Of a DNA stretch of 13,868 nucleotides, positions 1 through 6,894 are shown in pieces. The translations under genes and the position numbers were made by a program. Positions within the stretch are counted from its first letter, which is position 1, and each line of letters begins with the position of its first letter. The DNA is taken from contig JBHGBF010000145.1 of assembly GCA_041946865.1 (NCBI GenBank), forward strand, positions 1 to 13,868. Direction: 5' to 3'. The notes under the pieces were generated by a model. That model did no database searches. It was not told the DNA's origin and saw only the letters and a list, made by a program, of their open reading frames with translations. Origin of the DNA: RPQK01 sp041946865 (lineage in GTDB: Bacteria; Acidobacteriota; UBA6911; RPQK01).

Positions 1-61
1 AGCGCTTCCAGTTATAGCTCTTTCGCTGGCTGCGTCGGTCGGTTATTCGCCCTATCTGTAG

Positions 62-351
62 GCCGCCTTCACCTTAAGCAAAGACCGCCACAACCGGGAG
101 TACTGCCTGTCGGAGATTCTCAGCATGTTGGCCGAATCCGGGTTCAAGACAGATCGGTTGACCACGATAGACGTCTATTTCAGGAACGAAAAGAGAGCCG
201 GGCGTTTGAGGCTGCTCATGTGGATGGTCAGAGCAGGAGCGTCACCGGATCCCCGTACGGCGGCGACTCCATTTTCGTCGTTGCCCGCAAGACCGGCCCT
301 GTGGCCAGTCGTTATCCGGCATTGTTCTATGACGTTGAGAAGCCGGCCTGA
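62..351 (+). pseudogene. SAM-dependent methyltransferase, C-terminal remnant with frameshift
   Basis: The reading frame after an in-frame TAG at 59-61 gives KDRHNREYCLSEILSMLAES followed by GFK, which matches the HNREYT...LL...GF block near the C-terminus of class I SAM-dependent methyltransferases found in exopolysaccharide and O-antigen clusters. Near 210-240 the coding frame shifts: from about 229 a different frame carries SPYGGDSIFVVARKTGPV and then RYPALFYD, the usual tail of the same family, ending at TGA 349-351. Neither frame alone makes a complete protein and no N-terminal SAM-binding motif is visible, so this is a decayed 3' end. Its stop overlaps the ATG of the next remnant (TGATG), suggesting both were once translationally coupled in a sugar-polymer operon. 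The frameshift could in principle be an assembly error, but the neighbouring gene is damaged too. The family call comes from motif memory and is fairly sure; the substrate is unknown. Confidence 0.6.
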
Positions 352-726
352 TGAAGATCCTCATGTATTATGTACTCCATGTTCCATCCCTTCCGCTGCG
401 GGATAGCGCGGTACACCGAAGATCTTCTGCTTGCCCTTGAAAAGCGGGAGCTGCCCGTCAAGAGAGTGAACGCCAGGTTTTGGGAAGTACATCGCCCGGA
501 TATCTGCGGTTCCGTCCCCGGCCGCGCGGGAAGAATGCTGCAGCTTCTTTACAATAAGCTGGCATATCGTTTGTACAGGAACCCGCCCGAAAGTCAGGGC
601 TCGATCCGCCACTATCAAATCAGCGGAAATCCCGAGACCATTTACCTCCTCAAGGATTTCCGTCACACCGGCGGCCCCAGGGTGGTGACCGTTCATGATG
701 CGGAGAAGAGCGGAGCCCCGGTCTGA
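351..726 (+). pseudogene. GT4-like glycosyltransferase, N-terminal remnant
   Basis: An ATG at 351 overlaps the preceding stop and starts MKILMY, but the frame is then lost. The continuing frame from 370 reads MYSMFHPFRCGIARYTEDLL and later RVVTVHD. These are the first beta strand, the G-I-A-R-Y-T-E-D-L nucleotide-sugar loop region and the VVTVHD strand of GT-B fold glycosyltransferases (family 4/1 type). The break is explained by a 7-bp tandem duplication: ATGTA occurs at 363-367 and again at 370-374, and deleting 7 bases restores MKILMYSMFHPF. After about position 693 similarity ends (the residues after VTVHD look random) and the frame stops at 724-726, so only about a third of a normal protein of roughly 350-400 residues remains. 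It is non-functional as it stands. The enzyme probably belonged to the same polysaccharide locus as the methyltransferase remnant upstream. Confidence 0.6.
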
Positions 727-1121
727 TCCATGCCTGCCGCTCTGATTCGAGATATCAGTCGTCTCAAAGAGCGTTTTACGCCGTACTGGATGTCTCTGAG
801 CTTCACCTGCTGGAACTGTGTTCAGCCATCCACCATCTTAGCCTTTCGAGAAGACTTCTGCGCCAGCCCTCCACACGCTACGAAGGTTTGAGCCTGGTTA
901 TCGACACGTTGATCAAAAGGCCTCCGTGCACGGCCAGGGCGTTAGGGATTGTCGCTCTGCACAAGTCGAGGAGACTCCTCTTAAACTTCAGAACCTTGCT
1001 TGATCCTGCCCAAAGAGCAGAATTGTGATCGAGCCTCTGAGACCTGTTTCTGTGAGCATTCCGTGCTAAAGGCGGCACTACAAGCAGGACTGAGGCGATT
1101 ACTTCTGGCGCTCTGTATGCC
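727..1121. other. Non-genic stretch, possibly decayed coding DNA
   Basis: No recognisable gene is seen on either strand. One plus-strand frame (frame of position 762) stays open up to TGA at 1026-1028 and reads SQRAFYAVLDVSELHLLELC and so on, but it has no ATG, no ribosome binding site and no family resemblance I can defend. The stretch lies between the truncated glycosyltransferase and the padR promoter, so it is most simply remnant DNA left by the deletion that removed the rest of the sugar-polymer genes. Confidence 0.4.
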
Positions 1122-1150
1122 TTGACATCCTAGGTATCTTGGACTATTCT
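1122..1150 (+). promoter_or_regulatory. Sigma-70-type promoter of padR
   Basis: A perfect -35 hexamer TTGACA (1122-1127), a 17-base spacer and a -10 hexamer TATTCT (1145-1150, 4 of 6 consensus matches) place the transcription start near 1156-1158. That is only about 4-6 bases before the TTG that opens padR, so the message would be leaderless or nearly so. Confidence 0.65.
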
Positions 1151-1170
1151 TCATATCTAGATTGTCTAGG
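1129..1170. promoter_or_regulatory. CTAG-rich inverted repeats, candidate PadR operator
   Basis: The spacer of the promoter contains the palindrome CCTAGG (1129-1134) followed by TATCT. Just after the -10 box lie ATCTAGAT (1155-1162, palindromic) and AGATTGTCTAGG (1159-1170). CCTAG-N2-ATCT and AGAT-N3-CTAGG form an imperfect inverted repeat that brackets the -10 box and reaches into the first codons. PadR repressors typically bind inverted repeats over their own promoter, so autoregulation is a reasonable inference. It is not demonstrated by the sequence alone. Confidence 0.4.
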
Positions 1171-1515
1171 CACAAAGATCGAACACCAAAGGACGCGGAC
1201 CTGCTGCAGGGAACGCTCGACATGCTGATCTTGAAGGTCGCCGCGCTGGGACCGATACATGGATATGCGATAGTCGGGCGAATTAGGCAGATTTCAAGGG
1301 ACGCCCTTCAGATTCGGCAGGGTTCGCTCTATCCCGCGCTGTACCGACTGGAAAACCGAGGGTGGCTCAAATCCGAATGGAAGACGACCGAAGGCGGCCG
1401 CGAGGCCAGGTACTATTCGCTGACGAAAGCCGGACGCCTGCAGCTCGAGGCGGAGACTGCGGGTTGGAAACGTCTGTGTGAAGCGATTTCGCTGGTTCTC
1501 AAGGTGGCGGAGTGA
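1162..1515 (+). CDS. PadR family transcriptional regulator
   Basis: A 117-residue protein with the full PadR winged-helix domain. It has LLQGTLDMLILK (residues 14-25), GPIHGYAI (30-37), the wing and recognition segment QGSLYPALYRLENRGWL (53-69), and EARYYSLTKAG (81-91). The C-terminal helix is short, as in the subfamily-1 members that sit in front of ADOP permeases. TTG at 1162 is the only start that includes the complete LLQGTLDML motif; the next in-frame ATG (1222) would remove it. No Shine-Dalgarno sequence precedes the TTG, but the promoter lies so close that leaderless initiation is plausible. The gene ends 18 bases before the permease start, so both are probably one transcript. Inferred role: ligand-responsive repressor of itself and of the permease gene; the ligand is unknown. 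Confidence 0.93.
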   Translation: MSRHKDRTPKDADLLQGTLDMLILKVAALGPIHGYAIVGRIRQISRDALQIRQGSLYPALYRLENRGWLKSEWKTTEGGREARYYSLTKAGRLQLEAETAGWKRLCEAISLVLKVAE

Positions 1516-1533
1516 AGGAGCATCGGGGATGAA

Positions 1534-4191
1534 ATGAAATGGGTCGGCTGGTTTAAGCGGCGGCAGTGGGAACGGCGAATGGACGCCGAATTCAGGTTTC
1601 ATCTTGACAGCCAGGTCAACGACTACATTAACCAGGGATTCAGCCGAGAGGAGGCGGAGTTGCGTGCGCGCCGGGAGTTTGGTCCACTGGATCTCGCCAA
1701 GGAGGAGTGCCGCGACGAACGACCGCTGGAAGCACTGGATCGCTTCTTGCGAGACATTCGTTACGCTTTCCGCTCACTCGCCAGGAGCCCCGGATTCGCC
1801 GCCGCGGTGATTCTCACTCTGGGTCTGGGAATTGGCGCAACCACCTCAATCTACAGCGTCGTCTACGCGGTCCTGCTGAAACCTCTGCCTTACCGGCAGG
1901 AGAACAAGCTGGTCAGCGTAGAGGTCAGCGTGCCGCAGCTTGGCGACCAGTTTCCGTTCCTGCCGCCCCGCATACAGGACTTCCTGCGATGGCGCGAAGC
2001 GCGCACTGCCTTCGCTTCCATGGCCGCGTCAGTCCCGATTCAAAGGAATCTCACGGGAGACGGAGAACCGGAGCGTCTGAACGGCGCGCGCGTCTCGGCA
2101 AATTTCTTTTCAGTCTTGGGCGTGCCGGTTGGCCTGGGACGCGGATTTGTTCCAGAAGAGGAACAGCCGGGACGAGACCGTGTCGTGGTCATCGGGCACG
2201 AGCTGTGGAGCAGGCGATTTGGTTCCGACCCCGGGCTCCTCGGCAGGAGTATTACTCTTAACGGAATTAACCATCGGGTCATTGGTGTCGCTTTGCCGGC
2301 GCTGCCCGTTCCCAACCTGACGAGTCGTACTCGAGAGCAGGGACGCCTGGACTTCTGGATACCTCTGGCGCTTTCCGAGGGGGAACTGCGGAACCGGGGC
2401 AACTGGAATTATGGAGTGCTGGCCCGGCTCGGGCCCGGCGCTGATCCGGAGGTCGGGCGGCTGCAACTGGAGGGCATGCTGAGAGACGGGCTTCGCAAAG
2501 ACTTGCCTGAGGCCAGGATCGAGGCCTTCATCCGCCTGACACCGGTTCGCGAGATCTACGTCGGCAACGTCCGGCTTCGACTGCTTCTGCTGCTGGGAGC
2601 TTCAGGCACTTTGCTGCTGATTGCCTGCGCCAATGTCGCGAATCTGTTCCTGGCGAGAGCCGCGAACCGAGCTGGAGAACTCGCCACCCGTATAGCGCTA
2701 GGCGCAGGACGGGGGCGCATCGTGCGACAGATGCTCACAGAAAGCACGTTGCTGGCCGTCCTGGGCGGATTTCTTGGGATCATGATCGCACTGAGCGGCG
2801 TCCCGGTGCTGCTCGCATATGGTCCGGGCGACTTGCCGGCTCTAATGGCCGGGACCGGTGTGAACTGGAACGTTCTGTGTTTTGCGCTTGCCGTCAGCCT
2901 GCTTACCGGCGCGGCATGCGGAGTCTTCCCTGCCTTGCGAGCCTGCCGGGCCCAGGCGGGCATGACGCTGCGCGAAACAGCGCGAGGCTCTCTGGCAGGC
3001 GGCGGCGCAGCAAGGTTTCGTCGCCTGTTGATCGGCACGGAAATGGCATTGGGGACCGTTCTGCTGGTGCTGGCCGGTTTGTTTCTCCAGAGCTTTGTCA
3101 AGGTGATCACGACCGACCGGGGTTACGAGGTCGACGGTGTGTTGTCGGTGGAGTTGCCGCTTTCCGGTCCCGGCTACGAGTCTCTTGATCGCCGGATTGC
3201 TTTTTACCGGGAACTGATCGAACGCGTAAGGAGTATTCCCGGGATTGTTGCCGCCGGCGCCATAAGCGACTTGCCGAGCGGCCAGGAAACCGGCACCACA
3301 ACGATCTTTCGGAAGGACGATACCAATGCCGCGAGCGTCGTCTTGGAAAGACCGGTCGCTGGAGTTCGCTGTGCCACACCGGGCTATTTTGCGGCCGGCG
3401 GCAGCGTCCTGCGGGCCGGGCGGGTGTTCGGCCAGTCCGAATCGACTCGCGTCGCGCTGATCAGCGAGAGTCTGTCCAGACGTCTTTGGCCTGGAGAAGC
3501 CTTCCCGCTTGTCATTGGGCGCCAGGTGCGGCAGGGTGACGTCACCGGACCTCCAATAACGGTGCTGGGAGTCGTGTCCGATTTCCGAACCGGCGCCCTG
3601 GATCGCGAACCGCTCCCGCAGATCTATCGCCCCTACAACCAGGCGCCCCGCGGGAGGATGACCCTGCTGGCCCGAACGGCACAAGAGCCTGCGATGCTTG
3701 CCGGTGCGCTTCGAAACGAGGTCAGGCAGATGGCGCCGGATATTCCCGTTCCTGCCGTGCGCACGATGAGAGAGATCCTGTCCGCAGCAGTCGCCCCGCG
3801 TCGATTCCTGATGGCGCTGACTTCCCTGTTCGCTGCGCTGGCCTTGACCATCGGCGCCGTCGGCGTCTACGGAATGGTCAGCTATTCGGTGACTTGCCGA
3901 ACGCGGGATATCGGGCTGCGCATCGCCCTGGGCGCCATCCGAAGCGACGTGATGCGCTGGGTCTTCTCGCAAGGCATGCGACCGGTCTTGACTGGACTTC
4001 TGGTCGGATTGGGCGGGGCTGTCGCCCTGGCAAGAGCGTTACGCAGCCAGCTGTTCGGGATCACTCCCACGGATCCGCTCTCGCTGTGCGCGGTCGCGCT
4101 CATCTTGCTGTCTGCGTCGGGCCTGGCCTGCTACCTGCCCGGGCGGCGCGCCGCTGCCTTGGACCCTGCAACCGCCCTGCGGCATGAATGA
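1534..4191 (+). CDS. ADOP-type ABC transporter permease (duplicated MacB/FtsX)
   Basis: An 885-residue membrane protein built as an internal duplication of the MacB_PCD plus FtsX unit. The cytoplasmic N-terminus (about residues 1-85) carries the EFRFHLDSQVNDYINQGFS-type segment and FLRDIRYAFRSLARSPGF, both hallmarks of ADOP proteins. The first helix is near 87-115, a periplasmic domain spans about 115-345, and three helices lie near 348-375, 403-428 and 443-467. The second half repeats this pattern: a helix near 490-517, a periplasmic domain to about 755, then three helices at about 757-782, 805-830 and 850-870. The motifs ACANVANLFLARA and RTRDIGLRIALGA mark the coupling regions of the two FtsX units. 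No ATPase gene is adjacent, as is normal for these orphan permeases. ATG 1534 is preceded by AAGGAG at 1515-1520, overlapping the padR stop; the 13-base spacing is long. Cargo is unknown; MacB relatives handle macrolides, peptides or lipoproteins. Confidence 0.93.
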   Translation: MKWVGWFKRRQWERRMDAEFRFHLDSQVNDYINQGFSREEAELRARREFGPLDLAKEECRDERPLEALDRFLRDIRYAFRSLARSPGFAAAVILTLGLGIGATTSIYSVVYAVLLKPLPYRQENKLVSVEVSVPQLGDQFPFLPPRIQDFLRWREARTAFASMAASVPIQRNLTGDGEPERLNGARVSANFFSVLGVPVGLGRGFVPEEEQPGRDRVVVIGHELWSRRFGSDPGLLGRSITLNGINHRVIGVALPALPVPNLTSRTREQGRLDFWIPLALSEGELRNRGNWNYGVLARLGPGADPEVGRLQLEGMLRDGLRKDLPEARIEAFIRLTPVREIYVGNVRLRLLLLLGASGTLLLIACANVANLFLARAANRAGELATRIALGAGRGRIVRQMLTESTLLAVLGGFLGIMIALSGVPVLLAYGPGDLPALMAGTGVNWNVLCFALAVSLLTGAACGVFPALRACRAQAGMTLRETARGSLAGGGAARFRRLLIGTEMALGTVLLVLAGLFLQSFVKVITTDRGYEVDGVLSVELPLSGPGYESLDRRIAFYRELIERVRSIPGIVAAGAISDLPSGQETGTTTIFRKDDTNAASVVLERPVAGVRCATPGYFAAGGSVLRAGRVFGQSESTRVALISESLSRRLWPGEAFPLVIGRQVRQGDVTGPPITVLGVVSDFRTGALDREPLPQIYRPYNQAPRGRMTLLARTAQEPAMLAGALRNEVRQMAPDIPVPAVRTMREILSAAVAPRRFLMALTSLFAALALTIGAVGVYGMVSYSVTCRTRDIGLRIALGAIRSDVMRWVFSQGMRPVLTGLLVGLGGAVALARALRSQLFGITPTDPLSLCAVALILLSASGLACYLPGRRAAALDPATALRHE

Positions 4192-4321
4192 AGCAAACAC
4201 GCTGCACCTGGTGGCTGTCTTCGGCGCGATCACGGACAAAACACCGGAGCAACAGTCTTGAGCCCGAACCTGAACACCATCTCCCGGCTGGAAACTCGTT
4301 TTCAGACCCTCGGGAATCGGG

Positions 4322-4350
4322 TGAATACCTGCACTGGCCCCTTATTCCAT
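4322..4350 (+). repeat. Dispersed TGAATACC repeat, copy 1
   Basis: TGAATACC, three divergent bases, then ACTGGCCCC and TTATTCC. The same layout occurs at 8671-8697 (TGAATACC, three bases, ACTGGCCCC, then CTATTTC after two extra C) and in a shortened form at 5361-5377. It lies in the gap after the permease gene, just past the stop of the minus-strand lyxose isomerase gene. Confidence 0.5.
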
Positions 4351-4357
4351 GGCGCGA

Positions 4358-5044
4358 CTACTCGCGGCTGATCGGGTACTCGGTGCACAAGTAGTGAACC
4401 GGCAGACAGTCCTCCTCAATTCGAGGAAACCGGCCGACCGGCTCCAGAAAGCGATTATCCGCCTGGTCATCGTTCACGGCGGAGACTTCTCCCGCCACGA
4501 CAGGACCGCCTGCTTCGTCGGCCCAGAACTCGTGGTACATACGGGCCGGAATCGTCAGGGATTCCCCGCGGCCCAAGACCACCTCGGCGCCGGGCGGATA
4601 GCTCTTTTTCACCCCGTCCCTGGAAACCACCACGTCCGTGTCCGCCGGCTTTTCCTCTGCCGAACTGTCGTAGATCCGGAAGACCAGCTTGCCTCCGTAT
4701 CGGTTGATGATGTCCTCGGTCTTCGACCAGTGGAAATGGAGCGGACACCGTTGACCGGGCTGGATGATAATGATCTTCTCGCAGTAGGTTTTGACCCGGT
4801 ATTCCGGGATCGTGGGGTGGCCGTTCCGAACGGTAAAGATGACCAGGCCCGCCTTATCGAACCGGCCCAGGCCGAAATCTGTGACGTCCCATCCCAGCCT
4901 GCACGCGCGGATTTCATCACACTCCGGCCCCTTGCGCTTCCAGTCCTCAGTCGACCAGTACGCGAAAGGAGGGAGGCTCATGTTTGACCGATGCAAGAGT
5001 TCCTTGGCATCGTTAATCAGCCGGTTGATTTCAGATCGCTTCAT
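4358..5044 (-). CDS. D-lyxose isomerase (D-lyxose ketol-isomerase)
   Basis: A 228-residue single-domain cupin of the D-lyxose isomerase family (EC 5.3.1.15), which interconverts D-lyxose and D-xylulose and often also D-mannose and D-fructose. The metal-binding residues are visible: H103 and H105 in CPLHFHWSKTEDII, E110 in the same segment, and H171 in ARMYHEFW. The length equals that of characterised bacterial enzymes (about 225-230 residues). The N-terminal helix KRSEINRLINDAKELL and the YWSTEDW segment are also typical. The start is well supported by GGAGGT (5056-5051 on this strand), six bases before ATG. The gene is alone on the minus strand, with no sugar kinase or transporter beside it, so its pathway cannot be read from context. 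Non-specific aldose isomerase activity is the main alternative. Confidence 0.92.
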   Translation of the reverse strand: MKRSEINRLINDAKELLHRSNMSLPPFAYWSTEDWKRKGPECDEIRACRLGWDVTDFGLGRFDKAGLVIFTVRNGHPTIPEYRVKTYCEKIIIIQPGQRCPLHFHWSKTEDIINRYGGKLVFRIYDSSAEEKPADTDVVVSRDGVKKSYPPGAEVVLGRGESLTIPARMYHEFWADEAGGPVVAGEVSAVNDDQADNRFLEPVGRFPRIEEDCLPVHYLCTEYPISRE

Positions 5045-5050
5045 GGACTG

Positions 5051-5056
5051 ACCTCC
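5051..5056 (-). promoter_or_regulatory. Ribosome binding site of the lyxose isomerase gene
   Basis: GGAGGT on the minus strand, six bases upstream of the ATG at 5044-5042. It fixes the start of this gene. Confidence 0.8.
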
Positions 5057-5079
5057 GTTTCAACCCTGCCTGATTGCGG

Positions 5080-5108
5080 CAAATACTCGGCGGCTCGGCC
5101 AATGTCAA
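5080..5108 (-). promoter_or_regulatory. Candidate promoter of the lyxose isomerase gene
   Basis: Read on the minus strand, TTGACA (5108-5103) is followed after exactly 17 bases by TATTTG (5085-5080). The -35 hexamer is perfect; the -10 hexamer matches only three consensus positions. Transcription would start near 5073, about 30 bases before the ATG, leaving room for the GGAGGT ribosome binding site. Confidence 0.5.
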
Positions 5109-5216
5109 CCCGAGTTGATCGATTCTTCCGTGAGTAGTTCCAAGCGCCATACACATCTTCTGCCTCAAAGTGGTCTGAGTTTGGCGAGGGCAATAAGCAG
5201 AAACACGTCCGCGTTT

Positions 5217-5233
5217 CGCCCCCAGCGGGGGCG
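5217..5233. repeat. Compact hairpin, CGCCCCC-AGC-GGGGGCG
   Basis: Perfect 7-bp stem with a 3-base loop (AGC), 33 bases before a second hairpin of the same design. Such paired short GC stems in an intergenic gap are typical of REP-like palindromic elements. There is no following T-run, so a simple terminator is unlikely. Confidence 0.6.
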
Positions 5234-5265
5234 GATGTTTATAGTTTTACCGCAGAAAGGCTCAG

Positions 5266-5282
5266 GCGCCCCAACGGGGCGC
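5266..5282. repeat. Compact hairpin, GCGCCCC-AAC-GGGGCGC
   Basis: Perfect 7-bp stem with loop AAC. The pairing layout and loop size are the same as at 5217-5233, suggesting two units of one REP-like element in the 315-base gap between the divergent lyxose isomerase and mcrB-like genes. The rest of that gap shows the minus-strand promoter and nothing else I can name. Confidence 0.6.
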
Positions 5283-5359
5283 GACGCTTGCTTTGTCGCC
5301 CTACAAGACCAGCACTTGGCGCCACCTGGCATAAGTCGCCCAAAGAATAGCTCAATTCA

Positions 5360-6889
5360 GTGAATACCTGTCCCCTACATACCGGTGCTATTATCGCCGG
5401 CGTGGATATCGAGGATCTCATTTATCTTCCGTTTGACAAGACTTGGGCGGAGATCGTGCGGGGCGGGTTGGAGGAGTTGGCCAAGGCTCGATATGGGGCC
5501 AGATGGGAGAAGAAACTCCAAATTCGGGTCAATGGGGAAACGACTGAAGGAGCCGCGCCGTTCGCGGCATTGATTCCAGCAGGGCAGCCGGGGTCGGGGC
5601 CGTACGGGGGAATGAGTTTTGTGTTGTTTCCTTCCCGTGGAAGACCGGCGCTGGTTTCCCTGGTAGTCGGCACCAACGGGCTGGCTCCGGATGAACTGGC
5701 GCTAGGCCGACCCGGACATGCCCGGAAATGCGCTGCGATCGCGAGGTGGGTCCGAGAGAAGAGCCTGGCTGAAGAGGCTTGGGCCAAGCGCGATCCCGTT
5801 CGCATCGATCAGGGATTGCCGAAGGCGGTCAAGAGCATTCTGGCCGAGGATTACGGACCGGCCGTGGAGAAGTACGAGAAAGTCATCTACGCCAGTTTCA
5901 TCCCCCATGCGGATCCTGCCGGGAGGTCTAAGGCTGCCCAGGCGGCGCTGGCATTCCTGGATCTGCTCGCCGATGAGCATGACCTGACTGTGTTGAAAGA
6001 CTTCCAGTCCCAAGCGCAGGAGATCCGAAACTCCTGGGTGGATTGTGTCCTGCCCCGGATCGAGCAGTGGGAAGTTGAAACACTGCTTAGAGATCGACGC
6101 TTCGTCATCCTGGAGGGACCGCCCGGCACGGGGAAGACGAGGATGGCTCAGGAAATCTTGCGAGGGTCATTCAGCAACCGGGGAACCACGATCCAGTTTC
6201 ATCCGGGGACAACCTACGAGAGCTTCATCGGGGGCCTGGCTCCTGATGTGAAAGGCGACTCGACGGTCGGTCTGAGATTCCTCCCGAAGCGCGGGCATCT
6301 CATGGACATCGCCGCCTTAGCCTTCGCTGATCCGGACCACGCGTATCTGCTTCACATCGATGAAATCAACCGTGCCGACCTCTCCAAGATACTCGGCGAG
6401 GCCATCTACCTCTTCGAGCCGCTCGAACTCGGTCGTTCGGTAACTTTGGCTCACGACTTCGGACCGTCATTTGGCTCGAATCTCCGTTTGCCTCCCAACC
6501 TGTATGTTCTCGGGACGATGAACAGCGCCGACCGAAGCATCGCGATTCTTGATGTTGCAGTTCGCCGTCGTTTTGCGTTTGTAACGATGTGGCCGGACCC
6601 CGGCGTGCTCGATGAGCAGAAGGTGCACCCCCTCATGAAAGAGGCTTTCCACCGTCTCTTGACTGAGTTTCTCAATGAGGCTGCCGACGACGCCTTCGTC
6701 CTCATGCCGGGTCACGCCTACTTCCTCGATCGGGGGCAGGACCCCGGGCGAGTACTTCGCACTACGCTTCGGCCTCTGCTGCTTGAGTACCTGCAACAGG
6801 GGTACCTGGCGGGATTTGCCGACGGCATTCGTGCTTATCTTGATTGGCTGGAGACGGTAACCGATTCTCCGGACTCCAAGGTGGATTAG
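5360..6889 (+). CDS. McrB-type AAA+ ATPase/GTPase of a type IV restriction system
   Basis: The motor subunit of an McrBC-type, modification-dependent restriction system, which hydrolyses nucleotide to move on DNA and activates the McrC nuclease. Seen in the sequence: Walker A GPPGTGKT (residues 253-260), Walker B LLHIDEINRADLSK (D334, E335), the McrB signature GTMNSADRSI (385-394) and arginine-rich DVAVRRRF (398-405). In E. coli McrB the corresponding element is MNTAD; here it is MNSAD. The region before Walker A (about residues 15-240) should contain the DNA-recognition domain. It includes GRPGHARKCAAIARWVRE but I cannot assign it to DUF3578, EVE/YTH or another known McrB front domain. The GTG start at 5360 lies inside a dispersed repeat and has no ribosome binding site; GTG 5402 (VDIEDLIYLPF) is an equally possible start. 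The mcrC-like gene follows after 5 bases. Confidence 0.9.
   Translation: MNTCPLHTGAIIAGVDIEDLIYLPFDKTWAEIVRGGLEELAKARYGARWEKKLQIRVNGETTEGAAPFAALIPAGQPGSGPYGGMSFVLFPSRGRPALVSLVVGTNGLAPDELALGRPGHARKCAAIARWVREKSLAEEAWAKRDPVRIDQGLPKAVKSILAEDYGPAVEKYEKVIYASFIPHADPAGRSKAAQAALAFLDLLADEHDLTVLKDFQSQAQEIRNSWVDCVLPRIEQWEVETLLRDRRFVILEGPPGTGKTRMAQEILRGSFSNRGTTIQFHPGTTYESFIGGLAPDVKGDSTVGLRFLPKRGHLMDIAALAFADPDHAYLLHIDEINRADLSKILGEAIYLFEPLELGRSVTLAHDFGPSFGSNLRLPPNLYVLGTMNSADRSIAILDVAVRRRFAFVTMWPDPGVLDEQKVHPLMKEAFHRLLTEFLNEAADDAFVLMPGHAYFLDRGQDPGRVLRTTLRPLLLEYLQQGYLAGFADGIRAYLDWLETVTDSPDSKVD
5361..5377 (+). repeat. Dispersed TGAATACC repeat, shortened copy 2
   Basis: TGAATACCTG followed directly by TCCCCTA. 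It looks like the 4322 and 8671 copies with the middle part lost. It coincides with the apparent GTG start of the mcrB-like gene, so the first codons of that frame may be repeat DNA rather than true coding sequence. Confidence 0.4.
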
Positions 6890-6894
6890 CGAAC

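Noticed and set aside
2842..3972. Minus-strand open frame of 376 codons
   Set aside because: It lies wholly inside the ADOP permease gene, its translation is low-complexity and basic without a known fold, and GC-rich codon bias explains it as a shadow.
4349..4987. Plus-strand open frame of 212 codons
   Set aside because: It is antisense to the D-lyxose isomerase gene, which has all four metal ligands, a ribosome binding site and a promoter.
5210..5290. CRISPR-like repeats
   Set aside because: There are only two hairpins with different stem sequences, no regular spacer-repeat pattern and no cas genes.
6844..6894. Earlier ATG for the mcrC-like gene
   Set aside because: It would overlap the mcrB-like gene by 46 bases in another frame and adds residues that are only its out-of-frame translation; ATG 6895 gives a tight 5-base gap.
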